A stretch of 40,151 nucleotides of DNA, from NCBI GenBank assembly GCA_934525325.1, contig CAKSZE010000010.1, positions 1-40,151 of the forward strand. The letters are read 5' to 3'. The stretch is from an uncultured Faecalibacterium sp. (GTDB taxonomy: Bacteria; Bacillota; Clostridia; Oscillospirales; Ruminococcaceae). Made by a program: the position numbers and the translations under genes. The notes beneath the pieces are model-generated. The model was not told where the DNA came from and did no database searches. It was given only the letters and a program-made list of their open reading frames with translations. Each line of letters starts with the position of its first letter. The stretch's first letter is position 1. Shown in pieces: positions 31,624-40,029 of the stretch.

Positions 31624-32484
31624 TTATACGCCGAATCTCTCGTCCCGATAAGAAGCCAGCAGGGAAGGCCAGTCGGTCTGGATCACATTGTATCCGCGAT
31701 CCATCAGAACGCCCCATGCGGCATCCGGTCCCTCGCTGAGGGCCACATCGTCGTTGTAGGTGCCGCTCAGTTCGTGACCTCTGCCCAGATTGATGCTGTT
31801 GACCCAGATGTACAGACCCTGCTCCCGGATCCACTTCAGGTTCTCCGGGTCGATCATCTCGGAATCTGCGGTCTTGGCAATGGCCTCCACGCCAACGATG
31901 TTGATGTTGTCGTAGGTCAGAACCTTACGCAGCTCCTCCATGTTGTACACGATGGGCATATACATATACTTGACCGGGCAGTTCTGGAAGAACTCCAGAT
32001 ATTCGTCCTTTACCGGGGTCTTGATGATCGCCTGCTTGACCACATGGGGGTAATTCTTCAGCAGCTCATGGGTCTCGGCAAGGATGGACCAGGAACGGTC
32101 AATGTTGAACAGCTCGCCGTGGGTGAAATATTCCACCACTTCTGCAAAACGCTGGACGTGCTTTCCGCTGGGTTCGTCGATGCTGTTGTAGAACTCCAGT
32201 GCGTCGATCTCTGCGGAGGTCATGGTTTTGACGTTCTGCTCTGTTTTCAGCAAGCGAGGCTCCTGCGTGTCATGGAAAGCATAGATCACGCCATCGGTGG
32301 ATTTGGACAGGTCGCACTCGAACATATCCGCACCCATCTTCAGTGCCAGTTCAAGGGAGGGCACAGTGCCCTCGATGATGTTGCCGCCCCATGCGCCGCG
32401 ATGCACCGCAATGAGAACCTTTTTGGCATCCAGACGCGCATTCAACAGCTCGTTGATCTGTGCATATTCTTTTTTGCCGACCAT
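31624..32484 (-). CDS. Cytosolic glycerophosphodiester phosphodiesterase
   Basis: This 286-residue GDPD-fold enzyme has VHRGAWGG with His28 and Arg29, FECDLSKSTDG with Glu56 and Asp58, and FHD with His71. The usual PENT motif after the HRG reads IIEGT here. It would hydrolyse glycerophosphodiesters such as glycerophosphocholine to glycerol-3-phosphate and an alcohol. There is no signal peptide, so it acts on imported substrate. It is the last gene of the SBP-ATPase-permease unit, which makes a glycerophosphodiester a reasonable transported compound (inference). GAGG lies before the ATG. Confidence 0.88.
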   Translation of the reverse strand: MVGKKEYAQINELLNARLDAKKVLIAVHRGAWGGNIIEGTVPSLELALKMGADMFECDLSKSTDGVIYAFHDTQEPRLLKTEQNVKTMTSAEIDALEFYNSIDEPSGKHVQRFAEVVEYFTHGELFNIDRSWSILAETHELLKNYPHVVKQAIIKTPVKDEYLEFFQNCPVKYMYMPIVYNMEELRKVLTYDNINIVGVEAIAKTADSEMIDPENLKWIREQGLYIWVNSINLGRGHELSGTYNDDVALSEGPDAAWGVLMDRGYNVIQTDWPSLLASYRDERFGV

Positions 32485-32520
32485 ATCAAATACCTCATTT
32501 CTGAATTATCAGCTTACGCT

Positions 32521-34242
32521 TTAGTCTTTGCTCTTGTCCACCTTGTTGCCGCGGCCATAGACCAGATACATGACGACGGCAGAGATGATCATCATCAGCA
32601 CAGCGTACACGAAGGTCAGGGCAGCGTTGTCTGCGTTGGTCTCGGAGTCGGTCAGGGACTTGATGTACACGCCCAGAGGTTTGTTCAGGGGGTGATACAT
32701 AAAGACAGACATATCGTAGTCGCCCAGCAAGCCGTTGAAGTTCAGGGCAAAGATGGCCAGAACCGTGGGCAGGATGATGGGCAGCTGCACACGCATGAAG
32801 GTGTAGAAAGGCTTTGCACCCATATTCCGGGCTGCATCCTCCAGAGAATCATCCAGCGAGAAGAAAGCGGCCTTGGTCATACGCAGGGTGAAGGGGATCT
32901 TGATGATGATGTAGCCGATGAGCATGATGACAGAGGTGCCGGTCAGGACCTTGTTGAACATCCAGACGCGCGGGGTGTTGTAGGTGGTGATCAGACCCAG
33001 AGCCATCAGGGTGGTGGGCAGCAGCCAGGGGATCAGCAGACCGTATTCCAGTGCGCCGCTCAGACGATCCTTGCGCTTCTGCAGGATGCGGCAGGCCACC
33101 AGAACGATGATCGCCACAACGGAAGCAGCAATGGCGGAGTAAGCGATACTGACCACGAAGGGCTTGTAGGAGGAAGCCTTCTGGAAGATGGAGATGTAGT
33201 TATCCAGAGTGAAGCTGGACAGGGTCAGGTGCTTGCTTGCGATGGTGGCAGAGTCGGTAAAGGAGAACAGGACGACCAGTGCCACGGGGATGACATAGAT
33301 GAGGAACAGCAGGTAAGCGTACGCATGAGCCACGACGTTCAGAATGGGGTTGCGGATCTTCTGCTTGACGATGGTGGTCTTGACCTTGGAAACGGACATA
33401 TAATGACCGCGCTTCTCGATCTGGATCATAATGGTCAGCAGGATGATGGTAGCAACGCCAAGGAACAGAGCCAGCAGTGCGGCCAGCGGGCGGGAGCTGA
33501 CGTTATTGGCGAAGGTCAGGATCATGGGGGTGATGGTCTGGAAGTCCTGACCGCCCACCAGCAGAGGTGCGGAGGTGGCGGACAGACCGGTGATGAAGGT
33601 CAGGATGGTAACAGCCATCAGAGAGGGGGTCAGCACCGGCAGCACCACCTTGGTCAGGATGCGGAACTGGGATGCGCCCATGTTCTGTGCAGCCTCGACG
33701 GTCTGGAAGTCCACCGAACGCATGGCGTTGCGGAGGAAGATCATGTGGTTGGAGGTGCAGGCGAAGGTCATAACGAACAGAACTGCCCAGTAGCCTTCAA
33801 ACCAGTCGATGGGAAAGCTGGGGATGATCTTGGCAAACAGGGTGGTCAGGATGCCGGTCTTGCCGTAGATGAACTTGTAGCCGGAGACCAGAATAATGCC
33901 GCCGTAGATCAGGGTGGTCATGTAGCCCAGACGGAGGATGTTGGCACCCTTGATGTCAAAATACTCGGTGATCAGCACCAGACTGATGCCGATAAAGCCG
34001 ACGGTGATGGACAGGGTGGGCGCAAGGATCAGGCTGTTCCGCAGGCTTCGCATTGCCTTGGTGGAATGGATCAGCTTGGTGAACACCTCGGTGGTAAAGT
34101 GACCGTTCTGGTAGAACACGCTCACCACGGTGTTGAGGTTGGGGAATACCAGAAATGCGAAAATGAACCATGCGAAGAACACAAAAATTGCAATTCCCCA
34201 CAGCTTTTCAGGCGTAAATGAGAATTTCTTCTTTTCTTTCAT
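32521..34242 (-). CDS. ABC transporter permease, fused double domain (FbpB/PhnT-like)
   Basis: This 573-residue permease consists of two homologous six-helix halves. It has two EAA-type loops, VEAAQNMGASQFRILTKVV in the first half and LEDAARNMGAKPFYTFMRVQ in the second. Such fused permeases occur in the iron(III)/thiamine/2-aminoethylphosphonate group of importers. The downstream GDPD gene suggests a phosphodiester substrate instead. The start is 7 nt after the ATPase stop, with GAGGGG as ribosome site. Confidence 0.92.
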   Translation of the reverse strand: MKEKKKFSFTPEKLWGIAIFVFFAWFIFAFLVFPNLNTVVSVFYQNGHFTTEVFTKLIHSTKAMRSLRNSLILAPTLSITVGFIGISLVLITEYFDIKGANILRLGYMTTLIYGGIILVSGYKFIYGKTGILTTLFAKIIPSFPIDWFEGYWAVLFVMTFACTSNHMIFLRNAMRSVDFQTVEAAQNMGASQFRILTKVVLPVLTPSLMAVTILTFITGLSATSAPLLVGGQDFQTITPMILTFANNVSSRPLAALLALFLGVATIILLTIMIQIEKRGHYMSVSKVKTTIVKQKIRNPILNVVAHAYAYLLFLIYVIPVALVVLFSFTDSATIASKHLTLSSFTLDNYISIFQKASSYKPFVVSIAYSAIAASVVAIIVLVACRILQKRKDRLSGALEYGLLIPWLLPTTLMALGLITTYNTPRVWMFNKVLTGTSVIMLIGYIIIKIPFTLRMTKAAFFSLDDSLEDAARNMGAKPFYTFMRVQLPIILPTVLAIFALNFNGLLGDYDMSVFMYHPLNKPLGVYIKSLTDSETNADNAALTFVYAVLMMIISAVVMYLVYGRGNKVDKSKD

Positions 34243-34249
34243 CTCAAAA

Positions 34250-35266
34250 TCACCCCTCGTACTGCATGATGTCAGCAGGGTTATAGCTCAGCGTCACCGT
34301 ATCGCCCTTCTTGTACAGGGTCTTGCCGCTGTTCTTCTCGATGACCTTGATGGTCTGGCCGAAGGCACGGACGGTGTACTTGATGTACAGACCGTAGAAT
34401 TCGTAATCCTCCACCACAGCTTCGGTCTTGAGGGTGTCGGAGGCCATAGCCTCGTTGACGTGCATACGCTCCAGACGGATGTAGCAGTGCTTCCTGGGGT
34501 CAACACCCTCCACCTTATCTGCACCGGTGCCGGCGAGGAATTCCGGGGTCAGGCGGTTGATGTCGCCGATGAAGTTGCAGACGAACTCGGTAGCGGAGTG
34601 GCTGTAAATTTCATCCGGACGGCCGATCTGCTCGATCACGCCCTTGTTGAACACCGCGATGCGGTCAGAAAGGGTCAGAGCCTCCTCCTGATCGTGGGTG
34701 ACGTAAACAGTAGTGATGCCGAAGCGCTTCTGCAGGTCCTTCAGCTCGTTGCGCAGCTGCACGCGCAGCTTTGCGTCAAGGTTGGACAGAGGCTCGTCCA
34801 GACAGATGATCTCAGGGTTGGTGACCAGCGCACGGGCGATGGCCACACGCTGCTGCTGACCGCCGGACAGCTCGGAGACCTTCTTCTTCAGCTGCTCCTC
34901 GTTCAGATCCACCTTCTTGCCCATCTCAACGACCTTCTTGCGGATCTCCTCCTTGTCCATCTTCTGGACCTGCAGGCCGAAGGCGATGTTCTCGTACACG
35001 GTCATGGTGGGGAACAGAGCGTAGCTCTGGAACACCATGCCGATGTTGCGCTTTTCGATGGGGGTGTGGGTGATGTCCTTGCCGCGGACGCTGACCGTAC
35101 CGGCACTGGGAGAGATGAAGCCGGTGATGGTACGCAGGGTGGTGGTCTTACCACAGCCGGAGGGGCCAAGGAAGGTGAAGAACTCACCTTCGTGGATGTC
35201 AATGTTGATGTCCTTCAGGGCTTTGAAGGAGCCAAAAGTCACTTCGATATGTTCAAGATTGATCAT
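34250..35266 (-). CDS. ABC transporter ATP-binding protein (FbpC/PotA-like)
   Basis: This 338-residue ATPase has Walker A GPSGCGKTT (34-42), signature LSGGQQQR, Walker B IICLDEP, a D-loop (SNLDAKLR) and switch VTHDQEEA. A C-terminal TOBE-like regulatory domain lies at about 245-338. It energises the fused permease. The chosen start has GAGG at 8 nt; an in-frame extension runs into the intra-operon hairpin and is rejected. Confidence 0.93.
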   Translation of the reverse strand: MINLEHIEVTFGSFKALKDINIDIHEGEFFTFLGPSGCGKTTTLRTITGFISPSAGTVSVRGKDITHTPIEKRNIGMVFQSYALFPTMTVYENIAFGLQVQKMDKEEIRKKVVEMGKKVDLNEEQLKKKVSELSGGQQQRVAIARALVTNPEIICLDEPLSNLDAKLRVQLRNELKDLQKRFGITTVYVTHDQEEALTLSDRIAVFNKGVIEQIGRPDEIYSHSATEFVCNFIGDINRLTPEFLAGTGADKVEGVDPRKHCYIRLERMHVNEAMASDTLKTEAVVEDYEFYGLYIKYTVRAFGQTIKVIEKNSGKTLYKKGDTVTLSYNPADIMQYEG

Positions 35267-35295
35267 GCTCTGTACCTCGATGATGAGCAGCTGTG

Positions 35296-35336
35296 AAAAA
35301 AGGTCGGCTCGCTGTATGGCATCTGCAAACCGACCT
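35296..35336 (-). terminator. Intra-operon terminator after the second solute-binding gene
   Basis: On the minus strand, AGGTCGGTT (35328-35336) pairs with AGCCGACCT (35301-35309), then TTTTTT. It separates the binding-protein gene from the ATPase gene, as the hairpin at 16353-16385 does in the sugar importer operon. Confidence 0.72.
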
Positions 35337-35380
35337 CTCCACATTATTGTAAACGAACGAAACGGATCACGCCGGATTGA

Positions 35381-36499
35381 TTACGGCATATACTCGAGCA
35401 TGATCTTCTCGCACCATGCGTCGATGTTCTGTGCAACCAGTGCCCAGTCGATCTGCTGTGCGGGCAGCTCTGCGATGGTCTGGTTGAACTCGTTGGCCTT
35501 GCCGACAGCGTTGGTGTTTGCCGGCAGGGTGGAGAAGACCTCAGCCCACTCGCCCTGAACCTGTGCACTGCCGAACCAGTTGACGAAGCGCTGTGCCTCT
35601 TCCTCGTTCTTGGTGCCGCTCACGATAGCAACGCCCTCAACTGCGTAGGGAACGCCGATTTCGGGGATTGCGTAGCCGGTCTTGACACCGTACTGCTCGT
35701 CGCGGGTCTCAACGCCGGAGGACCACATCTGACCGCAGACAACGGTGCTGTTCTCGCTGGCGATCTGTGCGTACAGATCCACGCCGCTTTCATTGGGCAC
35801 ACCGTGCTTGTAGTACTCGGCAATGGCATCCCAGCCTTCCTGTGCAATGCCCAGATCACCGTTGGGGTCTGCATAGCGGGTCAGGATACCGGCGATGACG
35901 TTGCGGACCGTGCCGCCGCCCAGACTGGTCAGGTACTCGTACTTCTTGTCGAACTCCGGCTTGGTCCACAGGTCAGGCCAATCGGTAGGAGCCTGATCCT
36001 CGGTGAGCTGGTTCTGATCGTAGACCAGCAGAATGGCCTGCTTGACGATGGCGTGGTAGTAGCCCTCGTCGTCGTTCAGACCGGCGGGGATCTCGTCTGC
36101 CCACTCCGGCACGAAGGGAATCAGGATATTCTCAGCCTTCAGGGACTCCCAGATGATAGCGTTCAGACCGAACACAACGTCAGCAATGGGAGAAGCCTTC
36201 TCAGCCAGCAGACGGTTCTGGGTATCAGCAGCACCTGCGCCGACCACCTGGACCTTGAAGCCGTCCTGTGCGGCACGCTCGATCAGCCACTCGTCACGGC
36301 CATCGGTATCGGAGTTGGTGTAGACATTCAGGGTAACGCCGGTGCCCTTGTTGGAGGGGGCGTTGTCAGCAGCGGCGGAAGCAGCAGTGCTGGAAGCAGT
36401 GGTGGTGCTGGAAGAAGAACCACCACAAGCGGTCAGTGCAGCAGCGGCTGCGGTAAAGGTTGCAGCCTTGATGAAGCTGCGACGAGAAATCTTTCTCAT
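35381..36499 (-). CDS. ABC transporter substrate-binding lipoprotein (Fe3+/AEP-type family)
   Basis: This 372-residue lipoprotein has signal MRKISRRSFIKAATFTAAA, twin-arginine type, with lipobox LTAC and a Ser/Thr/Ala linker. The binding domain opens TLNVYTNSDTDGRDEW and contains SPIADVVFGLNAIIWE, as in the AfuA/PhnS class of solute-binding proteins. Its ligand is not readable; the cytosolic GDPD in the operon hints at a glycerophosphodiester. AAGGAG precedes the ATG. Its promoter is overlapped by an operator shared with the divergent LacI-type regulator. Confidence 0.9.
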   Translation of the reverse strand: MRKISRRSFIKAATFTAAAAALTACGGSSSSTTTASSTAASAAADNAPSNKGTGVTLNVYTNSDTDGRDEWLIERAAQDGFKVQVVGAGAADTQNRLLAEKASPIADVVFGLNAIIWESLKAENILIPFVPEWADEIPAGLNDDEGYYHAIVKQAILLVYDQNQLTEDQAPTDWPDLWTKPEFDKKYEYLTSLGGGTVRNVIAGILTRYADPNGDLGIAQEGWDAIAEYYKHGVPNESGVDLYAQIASENSTVVCGQMWSSGVETRDEQYGVKTGYAIPEIGVPYAVEGVAIVSGTKNEEEAQRFVNWFGSAQVQGEWAEVFSTLPANTNAVGKANEFNQTIAELPAQQIDWALVAQNIDAWCEKIMLEYMP

Positions 36500-36570
36500 G
36501 ACTTTTCTCCTTTTTCATTTTCCTCAGTCAATTTTGCGGGGAGCGGCTTGTTCCCCCTCGTGTTGTGTTC

Positions 36571-36599
36571 AGTATACCGCCAAAATTGGAACGAGTCAA
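36571..36599 (-). promoter_or_regulatory. Promoter and operator of the SBP-ABC-GDPD operon
   Basis: On the minus strand, TTGACT (36594-36599), a 17-nt spacer and TATACT (36571-36576). The 16-mer TGACTCGTTCCAATTT covers most of the -35 and the spacer (36583-36598), so a bound protein should block the promoter. Confidence 0.72.
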
Positions 36600-36735
36600 T
36601 CAAATGCAGGTAAAATTTCGGTCTACAACGCGTAATTCTACCATATTCACAGGCAGAGTTCACTTTTTATGTGCAATATGACCACACTTTTCACCCAATT
36701 TTTGCCTTTGAGTCATTGCACTTTCACTGCTAAAG

Positions 36736-36751
36736 TGACTCGTTCCAATTT
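36736..36751 (+). promoter_or_regulatory. Second, inverted copy of the operator
   Basis: TGACTCGTTCCAATTT is the exact reverse complement of 36583-36598. It lies about 35 nt before the -35 of the regulator gene. The centre-to-centre distance of 153 bp could allow looping between the two sites. Confidence 0.65.
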
Positions 36752-36785
36752 ATGGGCACTTTTTTGCCTTTTTTGCTTGTATTTT

Positions 36786-36813
36786 TTGACCGTTTAGGAT
36801 ATTATCATATAAA
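36786..36813 (+). promoter_or_regulatory. Promoter of the LacI-SBP fusion regulator
   Basis: TTGACC (36786-36791), a 16-nt spacer and TATAAA (36808-36813). Confidence 0.6.
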
Positions 36814-36842
36814 AAGACCGTCTGTAAAAGGGGGAAGATCCT

Positions 36843-39029
36843 GTGCCAACCATCAATGATATCGCCAAAGAAGCCGGCGTATCCCACGGCACCGTTTCCA
36901 ATGTGCTGAACAAGACCGGAAAAGTCAGCATCGAAAAGATTCAGCTGGTAGAAAATGCCATAAAAAAGCTTGGTTACGTTCCAAATGTGCAGGCACAGCG
37001 GCTGCGTCAGGGCTCGCCCAACACCATCGCCGTCATCCTGCCATCCCTGAAGGAAGCCAAGTACATCGATTTTTTCACGGCACTCCAGCTGAATTTCCCC
37101 AAAAGCCAGAAAAGCCTGCTGGTGTACCAGACCGAGGATATCCCCGCGGAGGAAGAGGTCATTCTGGACAATCTGCGGGCATCCGGGCTGGCTGCGCTCA
37201 TCGTCATCTCTACTTTAAGTAAAGAATGCTTGGAAAAATACCGTTCTCTGCACTGTCCCATCGTATTTGTGGAGCGCAGGCCCAAAACGCTGCGGACGGA
37301 CGAATGGTTCCTTTCCTTTGACCCGCAGAAGATCAGTGCCGCAGTGACTGCGTTCTGTGCCCAAAAGCATTGGCAGTCAATCGCCTACTTCGGGGCGGAA
37401 AAGCACGGCGAGGCCGAAAATCCGATTTTTTCCAGTCTGCAAAAGTGTGCGCAGGCGCAGGGGCTGGCACTGGCACACATCCCCACCGGGTACAAGCTGG
37501 CGCTGAATCAGGCCTTTGAGCTGGCGCAGAGCGCCGCCCCCTACGACGTGATCCTGACCCAGAGCTCGGTCTGCACCGATGCGCTGCTCCGGGCGTTCCG
37601 GCTTTTGCATATCGAAAAGATCCCGCCCATCCTTACCATTGGTGCCTACGCCGCCCCTTCTGAAAAGGCAGTGGAGCTGTATCAGCTGGATTACGGCTTT
37701 TTGGGCATCCGCATCATCAAGCTGTTTTCAAAACTCGACCGGGACTCTGGCCCGGCCGAAAAAGAGCTTTTCTATGCTCCCAAGGGCTTTGCGGATGCCT
37801 TCCCCGGACTGCAGCGGATGCCGGACACCGAACTGACCATGCTCACGCTGGAAAACCCTTCTACACAGGCACTCCGCAAGCTGCTGCCGGAGTTTGAGCA
37901 CCGCAGCGGCATCCGGGTCAAACTGATCGGTGTCCCCTACGATGACCTGCTGGCGCAGCTGAAACTCATCGGGCCGCATTTCACCTATGATATGATCCGC
38001 ATCGACGTGGCGCAGTTTGGCGACATCGGGCAAAGCATTTATCGTCCACTGGATGAGCTTTCCATCTCCCCGGAGGGACTGTCTCCCCGGCTGATCAAAA
38101 ACGGCTACGACAGCTATTCGATGCTGAACGGCCGGGTCTATGCCCTTCCCCTTGACCCCAGTGTGCAGATCTTCCTGTACCGCACCGACCTGTTCCACGA
38201 CGCCAAGCTGTGCCGCGCCTACTACGAGCGTTTCCACGAGAATCTTGTGGTGCCTGCCACCTACGAGCAGTATCTCCACGCTGCGGAATTCTTCACCCGC
38301 AGCTGCAACCCGGATTCTCCCACCGAGTACGGCACCACCATGACCTGCGGCTCTGCATCCGTTGCAGCAAGCGATTTTCTGCCCTTCTACCTTTCCCGCA
38401 TCGACCGCTTTGGCACCACGCCGGAGACCCTCCGGCTGGACTGCCCCGAAATGCAGGCGGCCATGCGTCAGTACCATGCACTGGAAAAGTTCTCCTGCAA
38501 GCAGAACTGGTGGGGCGACAGCATCCAGAAATTTGCGGACGGAAAGACCGCCATGACCGTCATCTACTCCAACTATGCAGCCGAACTGATCAACTCCGGA
38601 AATTCGGTGGTCGTCGGACGGGTGGGCGCGGCGATCCTTCCGGGATGCAAGCCTCTGCTGGGCGGCGGCATCGTGGGCATCTCTCGATACAGTCAAAAAG
38701 CGGAAGCCTGCAAGCAGTTCTTCCGCTGGTACTACTCTGCGGATGTGGCCTCCCTGCTGGTTCGTCTGGGCGGCACTTCCCCCATCGTGGACGCCTATGA
38801 GGATTTCCAGAATTACAGCATCTTCCCGTGGATGAACACTTCCAAGAAGAGCTTTGGATTGGGACAGCGTGGTGTGAAAAACCAGATCCCGGAACGGTTC
38901 TCCATTCCGAAATACGAGTTTGCGGTGGGCACCGCCATCCGTAACGTGGTGCAGGACCTGATGACCCCGGAGGATGCCAGCCGTATGGCACAGGCTCTTT
39001 ACGATGCCGCCGACCCGATTTCCCGTTAA
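36843..39029 (+). CDS. LacI-family regulator fused to an ABC solute-binding domain
   Basis: This 728-residue cytosolic protein has three parts. A LacI HTH (1-57) has TINDIAKEAGVSHGTVSNVLN and the hinge AQRLRQG. A periplasmic-binding-like sensor lies at about 60-315 (TIAVILPSL, IVFVERRPKT, YDVILTQSS, PPILTIGAYA). A C-terminal half of about 400 residues (330-728) resembles a family 1 solute-binding protein: LRKLLPEFEHRSGIRVKLIGVPYDDLLAQL, MLNGRVYALPLDPSVQIFLYRTDLF, WGDSIQKFADGKTAMTVIY and AEACKQFFRWYYS. There is no signal peptide, so the SBP domain is intracellular. The start is GTG after AAGGGGG. It is divergent from an ABC/GDPD operon and shares an inverted operator with it. It probably senses the imported compound, perhaps through two binding sites. 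Confidence 0.88.
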   Translation: MPTINDIAKEAGVSHGTVSNVLNKTGKVSIEKIQLVENAIKKLGYVPNVQAQRLRQGSPNTIAVILPSLKEAKYIDFFTALQLNFPKSQKSLLVYQTEDIPAEEEVILDNLRASGLAALIVISTLSKECLEKYRSLHCPIVFVERRPKTLRTDEWFLSFDPQKISAAVTAFCAQKHWQSIAYFGAEKHGEAENPIFSSLQKCAQAQGLALAHIPTGYKLALNQAFELAQSAAPYDVILTQSSVCTDALLRAFRLLHIEKIPPILTIGAYAAPSEKAVELYQLDYGFLGIRIIKLFSKLDRDSGPAEKELFYAPKGFADAFPGLQRMPDTELTMLTLENPSTQALRKLLPEFEHRSGIRVKLIGVPYDDLLAQLKLIGPHFTYDMIRIDVAQFGDIGQSIYRPLDELSISPEGLSPRLIKNGYDSYSMLNGRVYALPLDPSVQIFLYRTDLFHDAKLCRAYYERFHENLVVPATYEQYLHAAEFFTRSCNPDSPTEYGTTMTCGSASVAASDFLPFYLSRIDRFGTTPETLRLDCPEMQAAMRQYHALEKFSCKQNWWGDSIQKFADGKTAMTVIYSNYAAELINSGNSVVVGRVGAAILPGCKPLLGGGIVGISRYSQKAEACKQFFRWYYSADVASLLVRLGGTSPIVDAYEDFQNYSIFPWMNTSKKSFGLGQRGVKNQIPERFSIPKYEFAVGTAIRNVVQDLMTPEDASRMAQALYDAADPISR

Positions 39030-39058
39030 ACCGATACCATAAGCGGCACAAATATAGC

Positions 39059-39098
39059 AAAAGACCGTCTCCGCGTTTGAAAACGGAGACGGTCTTTT
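39059..39098. terminator. Bidirectional terminator between convergent regulators
   Basis: AAAAGACCGTCTCCG pairs with CGGAGACGGTCTTTT around a 10-nt loop, with A and T runs on the two sides. Confidence 0.9.
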
Positions 39099-39123
39099 TG
39101 TCGGGAAACAGTTCCTTTGCAGC

Positions 39124-39759
39124 TCACTTCAGCTTGCTCAGGTAGCGGTAGATGGTGGCTTCCGAGGAGCCCAGCTGGGCGGCGACCTCGCTGACAGCGC
39201 CCTTCATATAAAAGATGCCCGCGTGGTGCAAAGATTCCACGATGCGGATCTTTTCTTCCATGGTCAGCCGGTCGGGCGGCAGCCCGGCGCTGCCGGTCAC
39301 TTCGGCAATGGCGTTCTGTACGGCGTCGGGCAGGGAACTGACAAAGTTCTCCACCCCGATGCCGGTGGAGGAAGGCTCGGTGTGCGCGCCGCAGAGGGTG
39401 AGCAGTTCCTGCGCGATGCGGCTGTACTTGCCGGCATCGAAGTTGATGCAGAGCATCCCGATGAGCTGGCCGTTGTCCTTGATGAACATGGTGGAGGAGC
39501 GCAGACGCCCTTTGGCCTGCGAAGCGCCCTGATAGCCCGCCAGATAATCCTGCTTTTCATACATCCGCTCCTGAATGAAGCGCAGCGCCATGTTGGAAAG
39601 GGGCGCACCCTCGGTGCGTCCGCTGATGTGGTTGTTGACGATGGCAACAATGGTGCCGTCCTCACTGGTAAGGTCGTGCAGCACTACCTCGTAGTCCGGG
39701 CCCAGCGCTTCGCCCAGAAAAGATACCACTACGCGATAAGGCTCAAGTCTTGCATCCAT
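39124..39759 (-). CDS. YheO/DauR-like transcriptional regulator
   Basis: This 211-residue protein has an N-terminal YheO-type PAS domain (about 5-115, with [21 protein letters not shown] and IGMLCINFD) and a C-terminal HTH_22 (about 150-211, ending [22 protein letters not shown]). Relatives such as DauR control amino-acid catabolic genes. It is divergent from a RidA-family gene, which fits that role. The ATG is preferred to an in-frame GTG three codons upstream because GAGGTG lies 6 nt before the ATG. A palindrome follows its -10, suggesting autorepression. Confidence 0.87.
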   Translation of the reverse strand: MDARLEPYRVVVSFLGEALGPDYEVVLHDLTSEDGTIVAIVNNHISGRTEGAPLSNMALRFIQERMYEKQDYLAGYQGASQAKGRLRSSTMFIKDNGQLIGMLCINFDAGKYSRIAQELLTLCGAHTEPSSTGIGVENFVSSLPDAVQNAIAEVTGSAGLPPDRLTMEEKIRIVESLHHAGIFYMKGAVSEVAAQLGSSEATIYRYLSKLK

Positions 39760-39790
39760 CCCGTTCACCTCTTTTGTACTGCTGGAGCGT

Positions 39791-39808
39791 GTGAGAAAAA
39801 ATTCTCAC
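39791..39808. promoter_or_regulatory. Palindromic operator GTGAGAA-N4-TTCTCAC
   Basis: Perfect 7-bp arms lie just downstream of the regulator's -10. Half-sites TTCTCA recur at 39930-39935 and at 39963-39968 inside the ridA promoter spacer. Confidence 0.6.
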
Positions 39809-39823
39809 GCGTATTCTACTGCT

Positions 39824-39852
39824 ATCATAGCAGAAATGACAGTTTTTTACAA
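39824..39852 (-). promoter_or_regulatory. Promoter of the YheO-like regulator
   Basis: On the minus strand, TTGTAA (39847-39852), a 17-nt spacer and TATGAT (39824-39829). Confidence 0.65.
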
Positions 39853-39951
39853 CAAGAAGGTGCGTTGTATCCATTGTTTCGTCAAATTGATGGGAATTCT
39901 CGGGCGCTTTTGTCATGCGAGACAATTTATTCTCATGATAAGAAAATATTA

Positions 39952-39980
39952 TTGACAAAAGATTCTCAATGCGTTAGGAT
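39952..39980 (+). promoter_or_regulatory. Promoter of the RidA-family gene
   Basis: A perfect TTGACA (39952-39957), a 17-nt spacer containing ATTCTCA, and TAGGAT (39975-39980). Confidence 0.7.
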
Positions 39981-40029
39981 AGTGTCAGCAAGGGAAGGAC
40001 AACTCTTCCCGACAAAAGGAGAAAATCGG

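Larger units (their letters stand above)
36500..36842. other. Divergent control region, ABC/GDPD operon and fusion regulator
   Basis: This 343-nt AT-rich region has the minus promoter (36571-36599), the plus promoter (36786-36813) and two copies of AAATTGGAACGAGTCA in inverted orientation (36583-36598 and 36736-36751). No gene is present. Confidence 0.75.

Noticed and set aside
31087..34221. A 1044-codon open frame on the plus strand
   Set aside because: It lies opposite the NTPase, GDPD and permease genes, all with clear family motifs, and its translation is rich in His, Gln and Gly with no domain. GC-rich codon bias of the real genes leaves the antisense frame open.
36843..39029. Two genes joined by sequencing error rather than a true fusion
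   Set aside because: The frame is continuous, no ribosome site or start lies at the junction near residue 330, and the second half lacks a signal peptide that a free SBP would need. It still deserves checking in other strains.
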